A DNA stretch of 64,000 nucleotides from an uncultured Prevotellamassilia sp. (GTDB lineage: Bacteria; Bacteroidota; Bacteroidia; Bacteroidales; Bacteroidaceae): assembly GCA_934255485.1 (NCBI GenBank), contig CAKQOG010000007.1, forward strand, positions 1 to 64,000, read 5' to 3'. The position numbers were made by a program, and so were the translations under genes. Below, piece after piece: positions 1 through 10,348 of this stretch. Positions within the stretch are counted from its first letter, which is position 1, and each line of letters begins with the position of its first letter. The notes beneath the pieces are model-generated. The model saw nothing but the letters and a program-made list of their open reading frames with translations, was not told the DNA's origin and made no database searches.

Positions 1-2871
1 CATACGTCCTGTGGTTTCATCCATATAGATGCCCTCGTGATTGGCATTTCCATACTTAAATCGAGTCATCATGTTCTTATACATGAGGTTAGAGTCAATC
101 ATACCCATCTGTCCGAAGTTAAACGGAGTGATGCGATATGCTAAGCCTTCAAGAACCAAATAATTCTCCAATCCAGCATAGTTGTCCGAACCGAGTGTAA
201 CGCTCATGTACATGGGTCGTTTCCAGTCGGCATGAGCCAACATCTCGTATATCATTACGTCAGAACGATACAAGCCGCCTTGTTTCTCATAAGCGTTTTT
301 GAGCGAGATAACCATCTTGTCGGGGATAGAGTCCTTACCCATTGGCAATAGCATACCACTCTCAATAACGGCTTGCTTATTTACGCTCACCACCACAGAG
401 TCAGTTGGGAAGTAACCACCCTCGTCTTTCTTTACATAATGGTCTAAGATGTAAGAAAGTTCGTATGGGTCTACCTTAGGGTTCTGTTGCTTTAATGCGT
501 CGAGTTCAGCCTTACCCTCTGGTTTGATAGGATAATAAGTGTGCTTACCATTATCTACATAGAAGTAGCGCGACCACGTAATAGGCAAAGCCTTAGAGTC
601 GTAAGCAGGGCGACGCATTTGGTCGGTATACCAGTCGGTTTGCAAGTACGATAGGTTGCAAACACGTGCATCAGTGCGTGTACCCTCCACTTCTTGGTTA
701 TACCAAAGTGGGAATGTATCGTTATCACCATTTGTAAAGATGATAGGACATCCCTTGTCTGGTAGCGTATTGAGGTAGTTAGCACCAAAGTCACGACAAG
801 TATATCGGTTAGAGCGGTCATGATCGTCCCATGTTTGGCTTACCATTTGGATAGGCACCAACACACCTATAACCGATGCAATTGCTGCAGCCACTTGTGG
901 TTTGCTCTTCATCAGTTTCTCAGCCCAACTTGCCAATGCAGCCACGCCCAAACCAATCCATATAGCAAAGGCATAGAACGAACCTGCATACGCATAGTCA
1001 CGCTCACGAGGTTGGCCTGGTGTTTGGTTCAAGTAGAGTACAATAGCCAAGCCTGTCATAAAGAACAAGAAGAATACCACCCAGAACTGACGTATACCCT
1101 TGTCGCCACGATAAGCCTGCCAGAACAAGCCAATCAAACCTAATATAAGCGGCAGACAGAAGAACACGTTGTGTCCTTTGTTCTCTCTCAAACTTTTTGG
1201 AAGCAAACTTTGGTCGCCATACATGGCATTGTCTATAAACGGAATGCCTGTAATCCAGTTGCCGTGTTCCAATTCTCCTTGACTTTGCAAGTCATTCTGT
1301 CGTCCGGCAAAGTTCCACATAAAGTAGCGCCAGTACATAAAGTTTACTTGGTATGAGAAGAAGAAACGAAGGTTGTCCCATTGCGAGGGCATCTGTCCAG
1401 GATATATATTGCCGTCTTTATCGCTAAATGTCACGTCTTTCATCGTAATGTCGCCCAACCAATCTTGATACATTTGTGTATGAGCAGCACTATAAATACG
1501 AGGGAAGAACATGGTGAGGCCACCAGGATATTTTACGCCAGAGGTTTCCTCTATCTCTTCGTAACGATCGGGTTCATCAGCCGATGCTTTCTCAACACGA
1601 TGTACACGCTTAGTTTTGTCGTAGCCGATAGCACCTACCGAGTAAGCCTGACCTTGTGAGCAGAAAGCCTCGCCCTTTAATAAGGGGTATGAACCATACT
1701 GTTCACGACTCATGTAAGAGCCAAGCGTAAAGATGTCCTCGGGGGAGTTCTGATCCATTGGTGGATTCTCAGTTGAGCGTATCACGATAACGGCATACGA
1801 TGAGTAACCAATCATCAACATCAGCATGCAGAGCAACGATGTATTCATAAAGCGCTTACGCACAATAAAATTGCCATCCTTGCCCTTTAAACCTAACACA
1901 ACATAGAGGGCTATAAGCACCACTATGCCAAGCACTGCCGATGTTATGCCGTGTCCCATAAAGGGGATACCAAGCAATGCAACACTAAGCAGATAGAGCA
2001 ACTTCGTACGATTATGTGCTACTGTTGTAGTGCTCCAAATAGCTGTAAGTACCACAGCAATCAAGATAACCAAGTATATCACCATACCCACATTGAAAGG
2101 CATGCCGAGGTCGTTGGTAAAGAACCATTCAAACCATCCACCCACCTTAACAATGCCTGGCACCACACCATAAAGCACAGCTGCCACAAGCAACATTGAG
2201 ATGATAAGAGCTACAATAGAGCCCTTGAGATGTGTTTCTTTACAACGCTTGTAGTAATAAACCAATGCAATGGCAGGCAAGCAAAGCAAGTTGAGCAAGT
2301 GCACACCGATAGACAAGCCTGTGAGGTAGAATATAAGCACCAACCAACGGTCTGAATGAGGCTCGTCGGCATGGTCTTCCCACTTCAAAATGAGCCAGAA
2401 CACCAATGCTGTAAACATTGAAGAGTAGGCATAAACCTCGCCTTCTACAGCCGAGAACCAAAACGTATCACTCCAAGTGTATGCCAACGCACCTGTTAAG
2501 CCACAGCCCATAATGGTTATCAACTGTGTGGTAGTTTTCACTACACCATCGGGGGTAATAAGTTTGCGAGCTAAGTGTGTGATTGTCCAAAACAAGAACA
2601 ATATACACATGGCTGAGAGCAATGCCGACATCGTGTTCACACAGAGTGCCACCTTCGAGGGGTCGCTTGTGAACTGACTGAAAAAGTTACCCGTGAGCAT
2701 AAAGAATGGTGCACCAGGTGGGTGACCTACCTCCAGCTTATATGCTGTGGTAATAAACTCAGGGCAATCCCAAAAGCTTGCCGTAGGCTCCACCGTTGAG
2801 CAGTAGGTGAATGCAGCAATGGCAAAGGTGAGCCAACCCAATATGTTGTTCACCAAGTTGTACTGTTTCAT
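1..2871 (-). CDS. DUF2723 (TMEM260/GT117-like) multi-pass membrane protein, C-terminus off the window
   Basis: The frame stays open from the ATG at 2871 to the left edge (957 codons), so the C-terminus is missing. Residues about 34-38 (WDCPE) and 49-53 (GHPPG) are the N-terminal signature of the DUF2723 family. Many hydrophobic segments follow, and the later part is soluble. The family belongs with TMEM260-type GT-C glycosyltransferases, where the human member O-mannosylates proteins. In Bacteroidetes the substrate is not settled, so a role in envelope or secreted-protein glycosylation is inference. The short ORFs readable on the other strand across this stretch are shadows. A TAnnTTTG box lies about 105 bases upstream. 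Confidence 0.9.
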   Translation of the reverse strand, partial: MKQYNLVNNILGWLTFAIAAFTYCSTVEPTASFWDCPEFITTAYKLEVGHPPGAPFFMLTGNFFSQFTSDPSKVALCVNTMSALLSAMCILFLFWTITHLARKLITPDGVVKTTTQLITIMGCGLTGALAYTWSDTFWFSAVEGEVYAYSSMFTALVFWLILKWEDHADEPHSDRWLVLIFYLTGLSIGVHLLNLLCLPAIALVYYYKRCKETHLKGSIVALIISMLLVAAVLYGVVPGIVKVGGWFEWFFTNDLGMPFNVGMVIYLVILIAVVLTAIWSTTTVAHNRTKLLYLLSVALLGIPFMGHGITSAVLGIVVLIALYVVLGLKGKDGNFIVRKRFMNTSLLCMLMLMIGYSSYAVIVIRSTENPPMDQNSPEDIFTLGSYMSREQYGSYPLLKGEAFCSQGQAYSVGAIGYDKTKRVHRVEKASADEPDRYEEIEETSGVKYPGGLTMFFPRIYSAAHTQMYQDWLGDITMKDVTFSDKDGNIYPGQMPSQWDNLRFFFSYQVNFMYWRYFMWNFAGRQNDLQSQGELEHGNWITGIPFIDNAMYGDQSLLPKSLRENKGHNVFFCLPLILGLIGLFWQAYRGDKGIRQFWVVFFLFFMTGLAIVLYLNQTPGQPRERDYAYAGSFYAFAIWIGLGVAALASWAEKLMKSKPQVAAAIASVIGVLVPIQMVSQTWDDHDRSNRYTCRDFGANYLNTLPDKGCPIIFTNGDNDTFPLWYNQEVEGTRTDARVCNLSYLQTDWYTDQMRRPAYDSKALPITWSRYFYVDNGKHTYYPIKPEGKAELDALKQQNPKVDPYELSYILDHYVKKDEGGYFPTDSVVVSVNKQAVIESGMLLPMGKDSIPDKMVISLKNAYEKQGGLYRSDVMIYEMLAHADWKRPMYMSVTLGSDNYAGLENYLVLEGLAYRITPFNFGQMGMIDSNLMYKNMMTRFKYGNANHEGIYMDETTGRM

Positions 2872-2975
2872 TGAGAATTACGCTGTTTTGGCTATAAGCA
2901 AGTGGTTCGCACCTACTTAATGACCGTTTGTTTATTGAATTAATGTTTATTTGTTCTGCATTTTATTCCAAAGTG

Positions 2976-2983
2976 CAAAAATA
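2976..2983 (-). promoter_or_regulatory. -7 box for the DUF2723 gene
   Basis: TATTTTTG on the minus strand matches the Bacteroidetes TAnnTTTG box. It would give a leader of about 100 bases that contains AAGTAGGT (2911-2918). No clear -33 box is visible. Confidence 0.4.
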
Positions 2984-3207
2984 ATTATATTATTTTGTAA
3001 AGCCTTGTATTTAACCACAATTAATATGCTTTGCATACAGATTTCAACTTCCTGTAAAGGTTTGAGACAAGTCGGCGCGCATTTTCTTACACGTAAAAAC
3101 GTTATGTTGTGATAGCAATTATAAATTCTAATTCTTTAAAATCTAAAATTGTTATACACGAGTTAATTAAATGGCATGACAAATGGCCCTTTTTGCACAT
3201 TTTATCG

Positions 3208-3215
3208 TAACTTTG
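3208..3215 (+). promoter_or_regulatory. -7 box for pflB
   Basis: TAACTTTG matches TAnnTTTG. It is about 194 bases before the pflB ATG, which implies a long 5' leader. The -33 region is weak. Confidence 0.5.
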
Positions 3216-3408
3216 TGCCATAATAAAAAACACAAGGACAAGCTTACTTAACAAGCTTTTATTCACTTCAACTCAATATTTGAATTCACGCTTTTGAACT
3301 TTTACATTGTTTTTAGCCTCAACAAAGGGCGTATCAACGCCATTGCTGAGCAAGCAGAACATTTATCTGTTTAAAAGACTTCCTTAAACCCAAAACTCTC
3401 AAAACAAA

Positions 3409-5625
<2,217 letters not shown>

Positions 5626-5667
5626 TTAGGCAACATTTAAGTTTTATCTAACTTTAATTTATATTTT

Positions 5668-5710
5668 ACACAGCCGTATTTTAAAACAAATACGGCTGTG
5701 TTTCTTTTTC
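5668..5710 (+). terminator. Rho-independent terminator of pflB
   Basis: A 13-bp perfect stem (5668-5680 with 5689-5701) with an 8-base loop is followed by a T-rich run. Confidence 0.9.
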
Positions 5711-5829
5711 TATTGCGTATACCATTACATTACAGATAGATTCACTTTTAGGTATAGCAATAAACCATAGTATAAAAAACCAAAAATCGCATAAAAGAGT
5801 GCCATAATGCGCAAATAATATTACAAATG

Positions 5830-5862
5830 TTTGGTAGACATGCCAATTTATCACTATATTTG
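5830..5862 (+). promoter_or_regulatory. Promoter of the zinc-ribbon gene
   Basis: TTTG at 5830-5833, 21 bases, then TATATTTG at 5855-5862. Its position inside the longest possible frame argues for the downstream ATG at 5908 as the real start. Confidence 0.6.
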
Positions 5863-5907
5863 CTAAGATTTATAACATACCATCATTCCTTAAACAAGCA
5901 TTACACC

Positions 5908-6114
5908 ATGATAAACGGATATACCAACTTTATATGCGATGAATGTCAACATCGTTTTCGTGGCATAGCCATTCAATATACCTCTGGCAATAACTCACTG
6001 ATAGAACCTGTGCGTTGCCCTATGTGCGGCAGTCTGCACACCTATCCCGAAAACGCAGCAAAATTTAATTATATCACCTTATGGCAGCAAAAGGATGAAG
6101 GAGAGATGGATTAA
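5908..6114 (+). CDS. Small zinc-ribbon protein (68 aa)
   Basis: This is a 68-residue protein with CDEC near residue 10 and CPMC near residue 37. Two CxxC knuckles about 27 residues apart are typical of a zinc ribbon or rubredoxin-like fold. There is no signal peptide or membrane segment, so it is probably cytoplasmic. The frame could extend to 5827, but a good promoter lies inside that extension and the downstream ATG gives the compact zinc-ribbon product, so 5908 was chosen. I do not recognise a specific family, and the role (nucleic-acid binding or metal-dependent regulation) is unknown. It stands alone between the pflB terminator and a repeat-rich region. Confidence 0.65.
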   Translation: MINGYTNFICDECQHRFRGIAIQYTSGNNSLIEPVRCPMCGSLHTYPENAAKFNYITLWQQKDEGEMD

Positions 6115-6348
6115 AGCCGAGAACTAAAGGCTTATCCCCTCGCCCACTATACCACATACTCACACCTCGAGCGCATCCTGAAAATTAACAGTCATTCACA
6201 TTTTGATACTGCAAAAACTGTATTTGTTAGCCCATATTTGGTAACAAATATTGACATCCTAAACTTTCAAAATAGCGTAGCATTTTGACTGTTTTCTGCA
6301 TAAAAACAGCGTTATTCACCCCATTTCTACCTACTTATATCCCTATAA

Positions 6349-6454
6349 ACGTATCCTTACGTGCTAAGGATACGTATCTTTAACACGTAAGGATACGTGT
6401 TATAAGGAGCTAAGAACACGTATCCTTAGCACCTTAGAATACGTATTCTTAGCT
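6349..6454. repeat. Cluster of ACGTATCCTTA / TAAGGATACGT palindromic repeats
   Basis: At least five copies of an 11-base word in alternating orientation (for example 6350-6360, 6367-6378, 6389-6399) create nested hairpins. A second cluster of the same word is at 30431-30540. It is not coding. Confidence 0.75.
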
Positions 6455-6656
6455 CATTTCATTACATTTTCCTCTTCAGTATAAACATAACACATTGATT
6501 TTCAAACATTTGTGATTTTCCATCATAATTTCATTTTTTGAGTCAGCTCAATTGCTCGTTGATTTTTTTCAATTCTCAGCGATTTGAGTTCTGAACTTTG
6601 CGTTAAAACGCTCTTCATTATTCTTTTAAATAATGTTATTATTATTATCTGAAGTA

Positions 6657-6866
6657 ACGGGCTGAAAGCCCAAAAGATTTCAGCCCAGGGCAACGCCCTG
6701 GGTATGTATGGAGGGGGTTGATGACGCCCTGTAAGGGCAAAAGATGAAGCCACGTTCAATCCTTGCTCGAGGGTTCATCTTTTGCTCTTTCAGAGCGCCA
6801 TCGGTATGTTTGGATGGTTACCCAGGGCGTTGCCCTGGGCTAGAGTCTTTTGGGCTTTCAGCCCGT
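6657..6866. mobile_element. Transposase-less mirrored REP-like element (MITE)
   Basis: This 210-bp element has two inverted arms. Each arm carries three small hairpins in order: GGGCTgaaAGCCC, CCCAGGGC/GCCCTGGG, and a CCCTgtaAGGG-type hairpin. About 25 bases separate the arms. The arms resemble those flanking the Y1 transposase at 27904-28359, so this looks like a non-autonomous derivative moved in trans. Frames readable across it are not genes. Confidence 0.75.
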
Positions 6867-7033
6867 ATTTTAATCTTTATTTCTAATTTAAATTTACTTA
6901 GCATAGATTTGTCTTATTTGTTTCATATAGATCCCAACAAACCTCTCCAAAGAACTTTTCAGATATGTTTAGCGGACAGTAATAATAATCAATAGAAAAT
7001 ACCTATCACCCATATTGGCATTGCTGTCGCATG

Positions 7034-7082
7034 AAAAAAGCGGAGGGCACATCCACTCGTTGTGAGTAGATATGCCCTCCGT
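7034..7082 (-). terminator. Terminator downstream of the 56-aa peptide gene
   Basis: Read on the minus strand, a stem built on GGAGGGCA/TGCCCTCC is followed by six T. It ends the BspA-like/peptide transcript. Confidence 0.85.
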
Positions 7083-7118
7083 ACTACATGGAGTAGGGAT
7101 TGAGTCTCTTATGTGCCT

Positions 7119-7289
7119 TTAGTCTTCATCGTTGGTCCATTCGGGAGAGTCCCATCCTGAGCGGTCGTTAGAGAGTTGATCGTCGCCGCCCAATTCATCT
7201 TTCAGTTCTGGAGATGCGGCAAGCATGCTCTCTGCCACGTAGGTATAAGCAGCAGAAGTGGGCGCTTGATACGTCTTTTTTGTATACAT
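7119..7289 (-). CDS. Small 56-aa peptide of Bacteroidales type, unknown function
   Basis: ATG at 7289, stop at 7119-7121. The product begins MYTKKTYQAP, has ESMLAASPEL in the middle and an acidic, Asp/Trp-rich end (WDSPEWTNDED). It lies 9 bases downstream of the BspA-like stop on the same strand and just before a strong terminator, so it is very likely co-transcribed. I recall similar short proteins (basic start, Pro, 'MLA-SP' core, acidic tail) in Prevotella and Bacteroides, often beside surface proteins, but their function is unknown. It has no signal peptide, membrane helix or cysteine. Placement and composition support a real gene. Confidence 0.7.
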   Translation of the reverse strand: MYTKKTYQAPTSAAYTYVAESMLAASPELKDELGGDDQLSNDRSGWDSPEWTNDED

Positions 7290-7298
7290 AATGATATT

Positions 7299-8822
7299 TT
7301 ATTTAATAATTACTTTTTTGCCATTAACGATGTAAATGCCTGGGGCAAGTTCGTTGGCAGACTGTGCATTGACATGGCGCCCATTCAAGTCGTAAGCATT
7401 GAATGTTGCACCGGTAGCAGTGGTGGTTGTACCAATGCCCGTTATAGCACCATGACTGAGGTCGAAGAGCGAGAAGCCTGCAAGTTGTGCTGCATTCAGC
7501 TTGGCGGGCAAAGCAAGGAATGCCTTACCACCTTTGTTGGTAAATGCTCCACCATCGGGTGCACCCCAATAGAAACCAATTTCAGTGCCCGTTGCCTTAT
7601 CATACGAGAGTTTGTAGTACTTACCAGCTCCTTCTACGAAGGTTGTTTCATCATTCTGTGTGCCATGTAGCAAGTTGTCGGCTGGAGTTGCTTGCTCGTC
7701 TTCTGCTTCACGCAAGTAACGTGCATCGCCTCGTGTGCCCTTCAGTAGTACACCCGTTTGGGCAGGAATAACATTGCCCAACGCATAGCGATAGTCAGTT
7801 CGAATGCCATTTGCCTCATCTGCAACTACTACAGCAGCCTCAACATTTTCGGGCACCATAAGAGCCATATCGCTATAAACAGTGATATATTCAGACTTAG
7901 TAAAGTCTGCTAAAACTGCATGCTTGGCAGCTTCGTTCATTTGGTCTATATAGCCTTTTAAAGCATCCACTGTAGCTTGCGTAGCCTTTTCTGCAGCCAT
8001 TTCTGTGCGAGCAGTAGCTAAACAACTTTGTAACTGTGTCTGCGTATCTGCGTCTAAAAGAACGTACTTGCCTTCGCATCCCTCACCCCTATAAGCTTGT
8101 AACTCACTCCAATAGAAATAAAGGTTACCATTTGATCGACCATTACCTAAAGTCTCTTCTACTACCAAACGCACATATCGGTATGCAGATTGAAGATTAA
8201 CGGCCAATTCACCATCTTCTCCATCGTAATTACAAGTGAACCTACCAAGGTCAGCCCAACTATTCTCATCACTTGGTGTGTTAGTAGCATAAATGTGGAG
8301 TGTTTTAGGATTTCCGTTAAGAGCAGATCCCTGACGTTTTTTATACTTCAGAACGATAGCACTGCAAGCTGTTCTCAAATCAACCTGTAGGAATGCATAA
8401 GTGCCATACGTGTTTTGCACACTCCATGTAGAGTGGAAAAATGTATTTGCATCTCCATCTATCAAAGCAGCTAACGAGCCTTCACGTGGCTCTTGCGCAT
8501 TGGTGCTAAGCTGCGAAGCATCGGTAATTAGTTTATATTCTTTATTCCCCTCACTCATCTCTTGCATAACCATATCGTAATTAGTTGATAATTGCGCATT
8601 GAGCAATGCTTGCGGGCTATCTTCTAAATCCATGATATAGAGTTCTGCCAAGTCGATGGCATCTGGTAGTTTGCCCAAACACATTGCCATGGTAGCAATG
8701 TCGCTTTCGGTTAGGGCCTTATTAGCTTGCGCCAATAGGTTATCCAAGTTATTTCTGGCATCTTTAGGAATAAAAGGATAGTAATCTGCCTTATCCGTAA
8801 TCAGCGTATTGCCTGCAGCTAC
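7299..8822 (-). pseudogene. C-terminal part of a frameshifted BspA-like surface protein (discoidin-like domain and sorting tail)
   Basis: An open frame of about 507 codons with no ATG at its start. Immediately upstream, in another frame, lies the BspA-like repeat ORF, which stops at 8819. Re-reading one base at the A4 tract (8823-8826) would join ...LLTEK to VAAGNTL... without a gap. A TTG near 8747 could be called a start, but no signal peptide follows, so an independent gene is unlikely. A region with LIDGDANTFFHSTW resembles F5/8-type carbohydrate-binding domains and recurs in the large protein at 30905. The end (AYDLNGRHV ... GIYIVNGKKVIIK) is a type IX-like sorting tail. It may be a real mutation, a switchable site or a base-call error. 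Confidence 0.75.
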
Positions 8823-9832
8823 TTTTCTGTCAGAAGCGTGCTGAGTGTGCCTTGTTCGTAGATAGCAAAGTTGCTCAGCACAGACAAACTCTTGTAGGTA
8901 GACAATGAGCCATCGGGAACAATGGCTACAGGAGAATTAGAGATGTTTTTAAATGTATCATCCCCTATAGAAATGCCATTTTGTCTCTCAAACAAAACAA
9001 CAGAAAGGGATGTACAGTTTTCGAATGCACCAGTAGACCATGAATCAAGACTAATACTATAAACAGAGGCAGGAATACGCACAAAAGATAATTTGGTGCA
9101 ACCGTAAAACGCAGAATTATCTATACTCGTAACGGAATTTGGGATTTCTATTGAGGTTAGACTGCTGCAATTATAAAACGCATGATCACCTATACTCGTA
9201 ACGGAATTAGGGATTTCCACTGAGGTTAGACGGCTGCAGCCAAAAAACGCAGATCCACCTATACTCGTAACGGAATTAGGGATTTCCACTGAGGTTAGAC
9301 GGCTGCAATCGCGAAACGCAGAATTACCTATACTCGTAACGGAATTTGGGATTTCTATTGAGGTTAGACTGCTGCAATTATAAAACGCAAAATCACCTAT
9401 ACTCGTAACGGAATTTGGGATTTCCACTGAGGTTAGACTGCTGCAATCCTCAAACGCAGAATTACCTATACTCGTAACGGAATTAGGGATTTCCACTGAG
9501 GTTAGACGGCTGCAACCGTAAAATACAGAGCTACCTATACTCGTAACGGAATTAGGGATTTCCACTGAGGTTAGACTGCTGCATTCGTAAAACGCCTTAT
9601 CCTCAATACTTACTACACTACAATTATATACCTTTTGAGGTATAGTTGCCGATGTAATCCCTTTATCTTTCACCCCCATTACCATGGCAGTTTTGGTAGA
9701 GAGATTGACATCATAAATAATGCCATCTTTTTCCTTCTCAACCGCCCATGCGGGAAGTGCAAATAACACGCACAACCAAAGGCATAGCCAATGGCGCACT
9801 ACAGAACAATGAAAATACTTCATGGTCCACAA
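8819..9832 (-). CDS. BspA-like leucine-rich-repeat surface protein, N-terminal part of a frameshifted gene
   Basis: A 337-residue product with a hydrophobic signal peptide (residues about 13-30, ending LPAWA) followed by repeats. Seven near-identical 23-residue units (about residues 84-244, core LTSVEIPNSVTSIG) are of the BspA/TpLRR type (LRR_5), which in oral Bacteroidetes and Treponema binds host matrix and other cells. It stops at 8819-8821 in a place that splits it from its natural C-terminal half. Without that half it would lack the sorting tail and might be released or retained in the periplasm. Either ATG at 9832 or 9823 could start it. The likely promoter is about 410 bases upstream. 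Confidence 0.85.
   Translation of the reverse strand: MWTMKYFHCSVVRHWLCLWLCVLFALPAWAVEKEKDGIIYDVNLSTKTAMVMGVKDKGITSATIPQKVYNCSVVSIEDKAFYECSSLTSVEIPNSVTSIGSSVFYGCSRLTSVEIPNSVTSIGNSAFEDCSSLTSVEIPNSVTSIGDFAFYNCSSLTSIEIPNSVTSIGNSAFRDCSRLTSVEIPNSVTSIGGSAFFGCSRLTSVEIPNSVTSIGDHAFYNCSSLTSIEIPNSVTSIDNSAFYGCTKLSFVRIPASVYSISLDSWSTGAFENCTSLSVVLFERQNGISIGDDTFKNISNSPVAIVPDGSLSTYKSLSVLSNFAIYEQGTLSTLLTEK
8823..8826 (-). other. Frameshift site in the BspA-like gene
   Basis: A run of four A on the coding strand at the junction of the two frames. One extra A, or a -1 ribosomal slip on AAG, would restore a single product of about 844 residues. Confidence 0.7.
9101..9583 (-). repeat. Seven 69-bp coding repeats (BspA-type LRRs)
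   Basis: Seven consecutive 69-bp units, nearly identical in DNA, encode 23-residue repeats starting with C(S)xLTSVEIPNS. The high DNA identity implies recent duplication or gene conversion, and the copy number may vary between strains or be mis-assembled. Confidence 0.9.
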
Positions 9833-10348
9833 GTTTTTTTAAAAGCTACAAGGCTTTTTTCATGGGACTTTTACACGAAAATATTGCACATAAACGTTTT
9901 ATGTAATAGCCACTATAAACAAAAAAGGCGTAGAGTCCGACAGCTACGTTTCTTCCTTGCTCTCTGAGGCCCTAGGAATAGCCCTGAACATCAAGAAAGA
10001 ACACACTGACAAAGTCTACACCCATATATGTATATAACGACAAGGTGCACCCTTACGAGTAAAGGTAAGGGTACACTTGTGATATGCATATACACAATGT
10101 GTAGACGTTTCCTGCCATTTTTTCTGCATGTTCATCTTGAAGTTTCCTAGGTTTCAAAGAAGCAGACTAAACGTAAGCAAACGTCTTTTTCGAATATAAT
10201 GAATATGTTACAAGAAACATGATTTTACATTTCAGCAACATACGTGGCAAAGATATAAAAAAATTATGTTAAGCAATTACTTATATGACAGTTTTATATA
10301 AAAAGAGCAAAATGATATAAATTTAATACATTGTTTTTGCCTACAACC
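9833..10348. other. 516-base intergenic region with hairpin, leader of the BspA-like gene
   Basis: It contains the only good minus-strand promoter for the BspA-like gene (10248-10276) and a strong inverted repeat at about 10040-10079 (GCACCCTTAC/GTAAGGGTAC). No convincing gene is present. A 43-codon open frame on the plus strand and a 39-codon frame on the minus strand both look incidental. Confidence 0.6.
10248..10276 (-). promoter_or_regulatory. Promoter, probably of the BspA-like gene
   Basis: On the minus strand: TTGC at about 10273-10276, a gap of about 18 bases, then TATCTTTG (10248-10255). No other TAnnTTTG was found between here and 9832, so the leader would be about 410 bases. Confidence 0.55.

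Larger units (their letters stand above)
2872..3408. other. 537-base divergent intergenic region
   Basis: This holds the leaders and promoters of the divergent DUF2723 and pflB genes. Apart from the two -7 boxes and one ACCTACTT motif at 2911-2918, it is AT-rich with no credible gene. The pflB side leaves roughly 190 transcribed but untranslated bases. Confidence 0.7.

Noticed and set aside
820..1143. Open frames on the plus strand inside the DUF2723 gene
   Set aside because: They lie opposite a long conserved coding frame, lack promoters and have atypical composition.
6523..6995. Two frames across the mirrored REP-like element
   Set aside because: They are translations of palindromic arms, with no family match or promoter.
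8600..8747. TTG at 8747 as the start of an independent gene
   Set aside because: No promoter or signal peptide is seen, and the frame continues upstream to the LRR half.
9913..10035. Coding-like 43-codon frame on the plus strand
   Set aside because: It has no start codon and no recognisable family. It may be a gene remnant but cannot be supported.
10015..10134. 39-codon minus-strand frame in the BspA-like leader
   Set aside because: It covers a hairpin and has no sign of selection or similarity.
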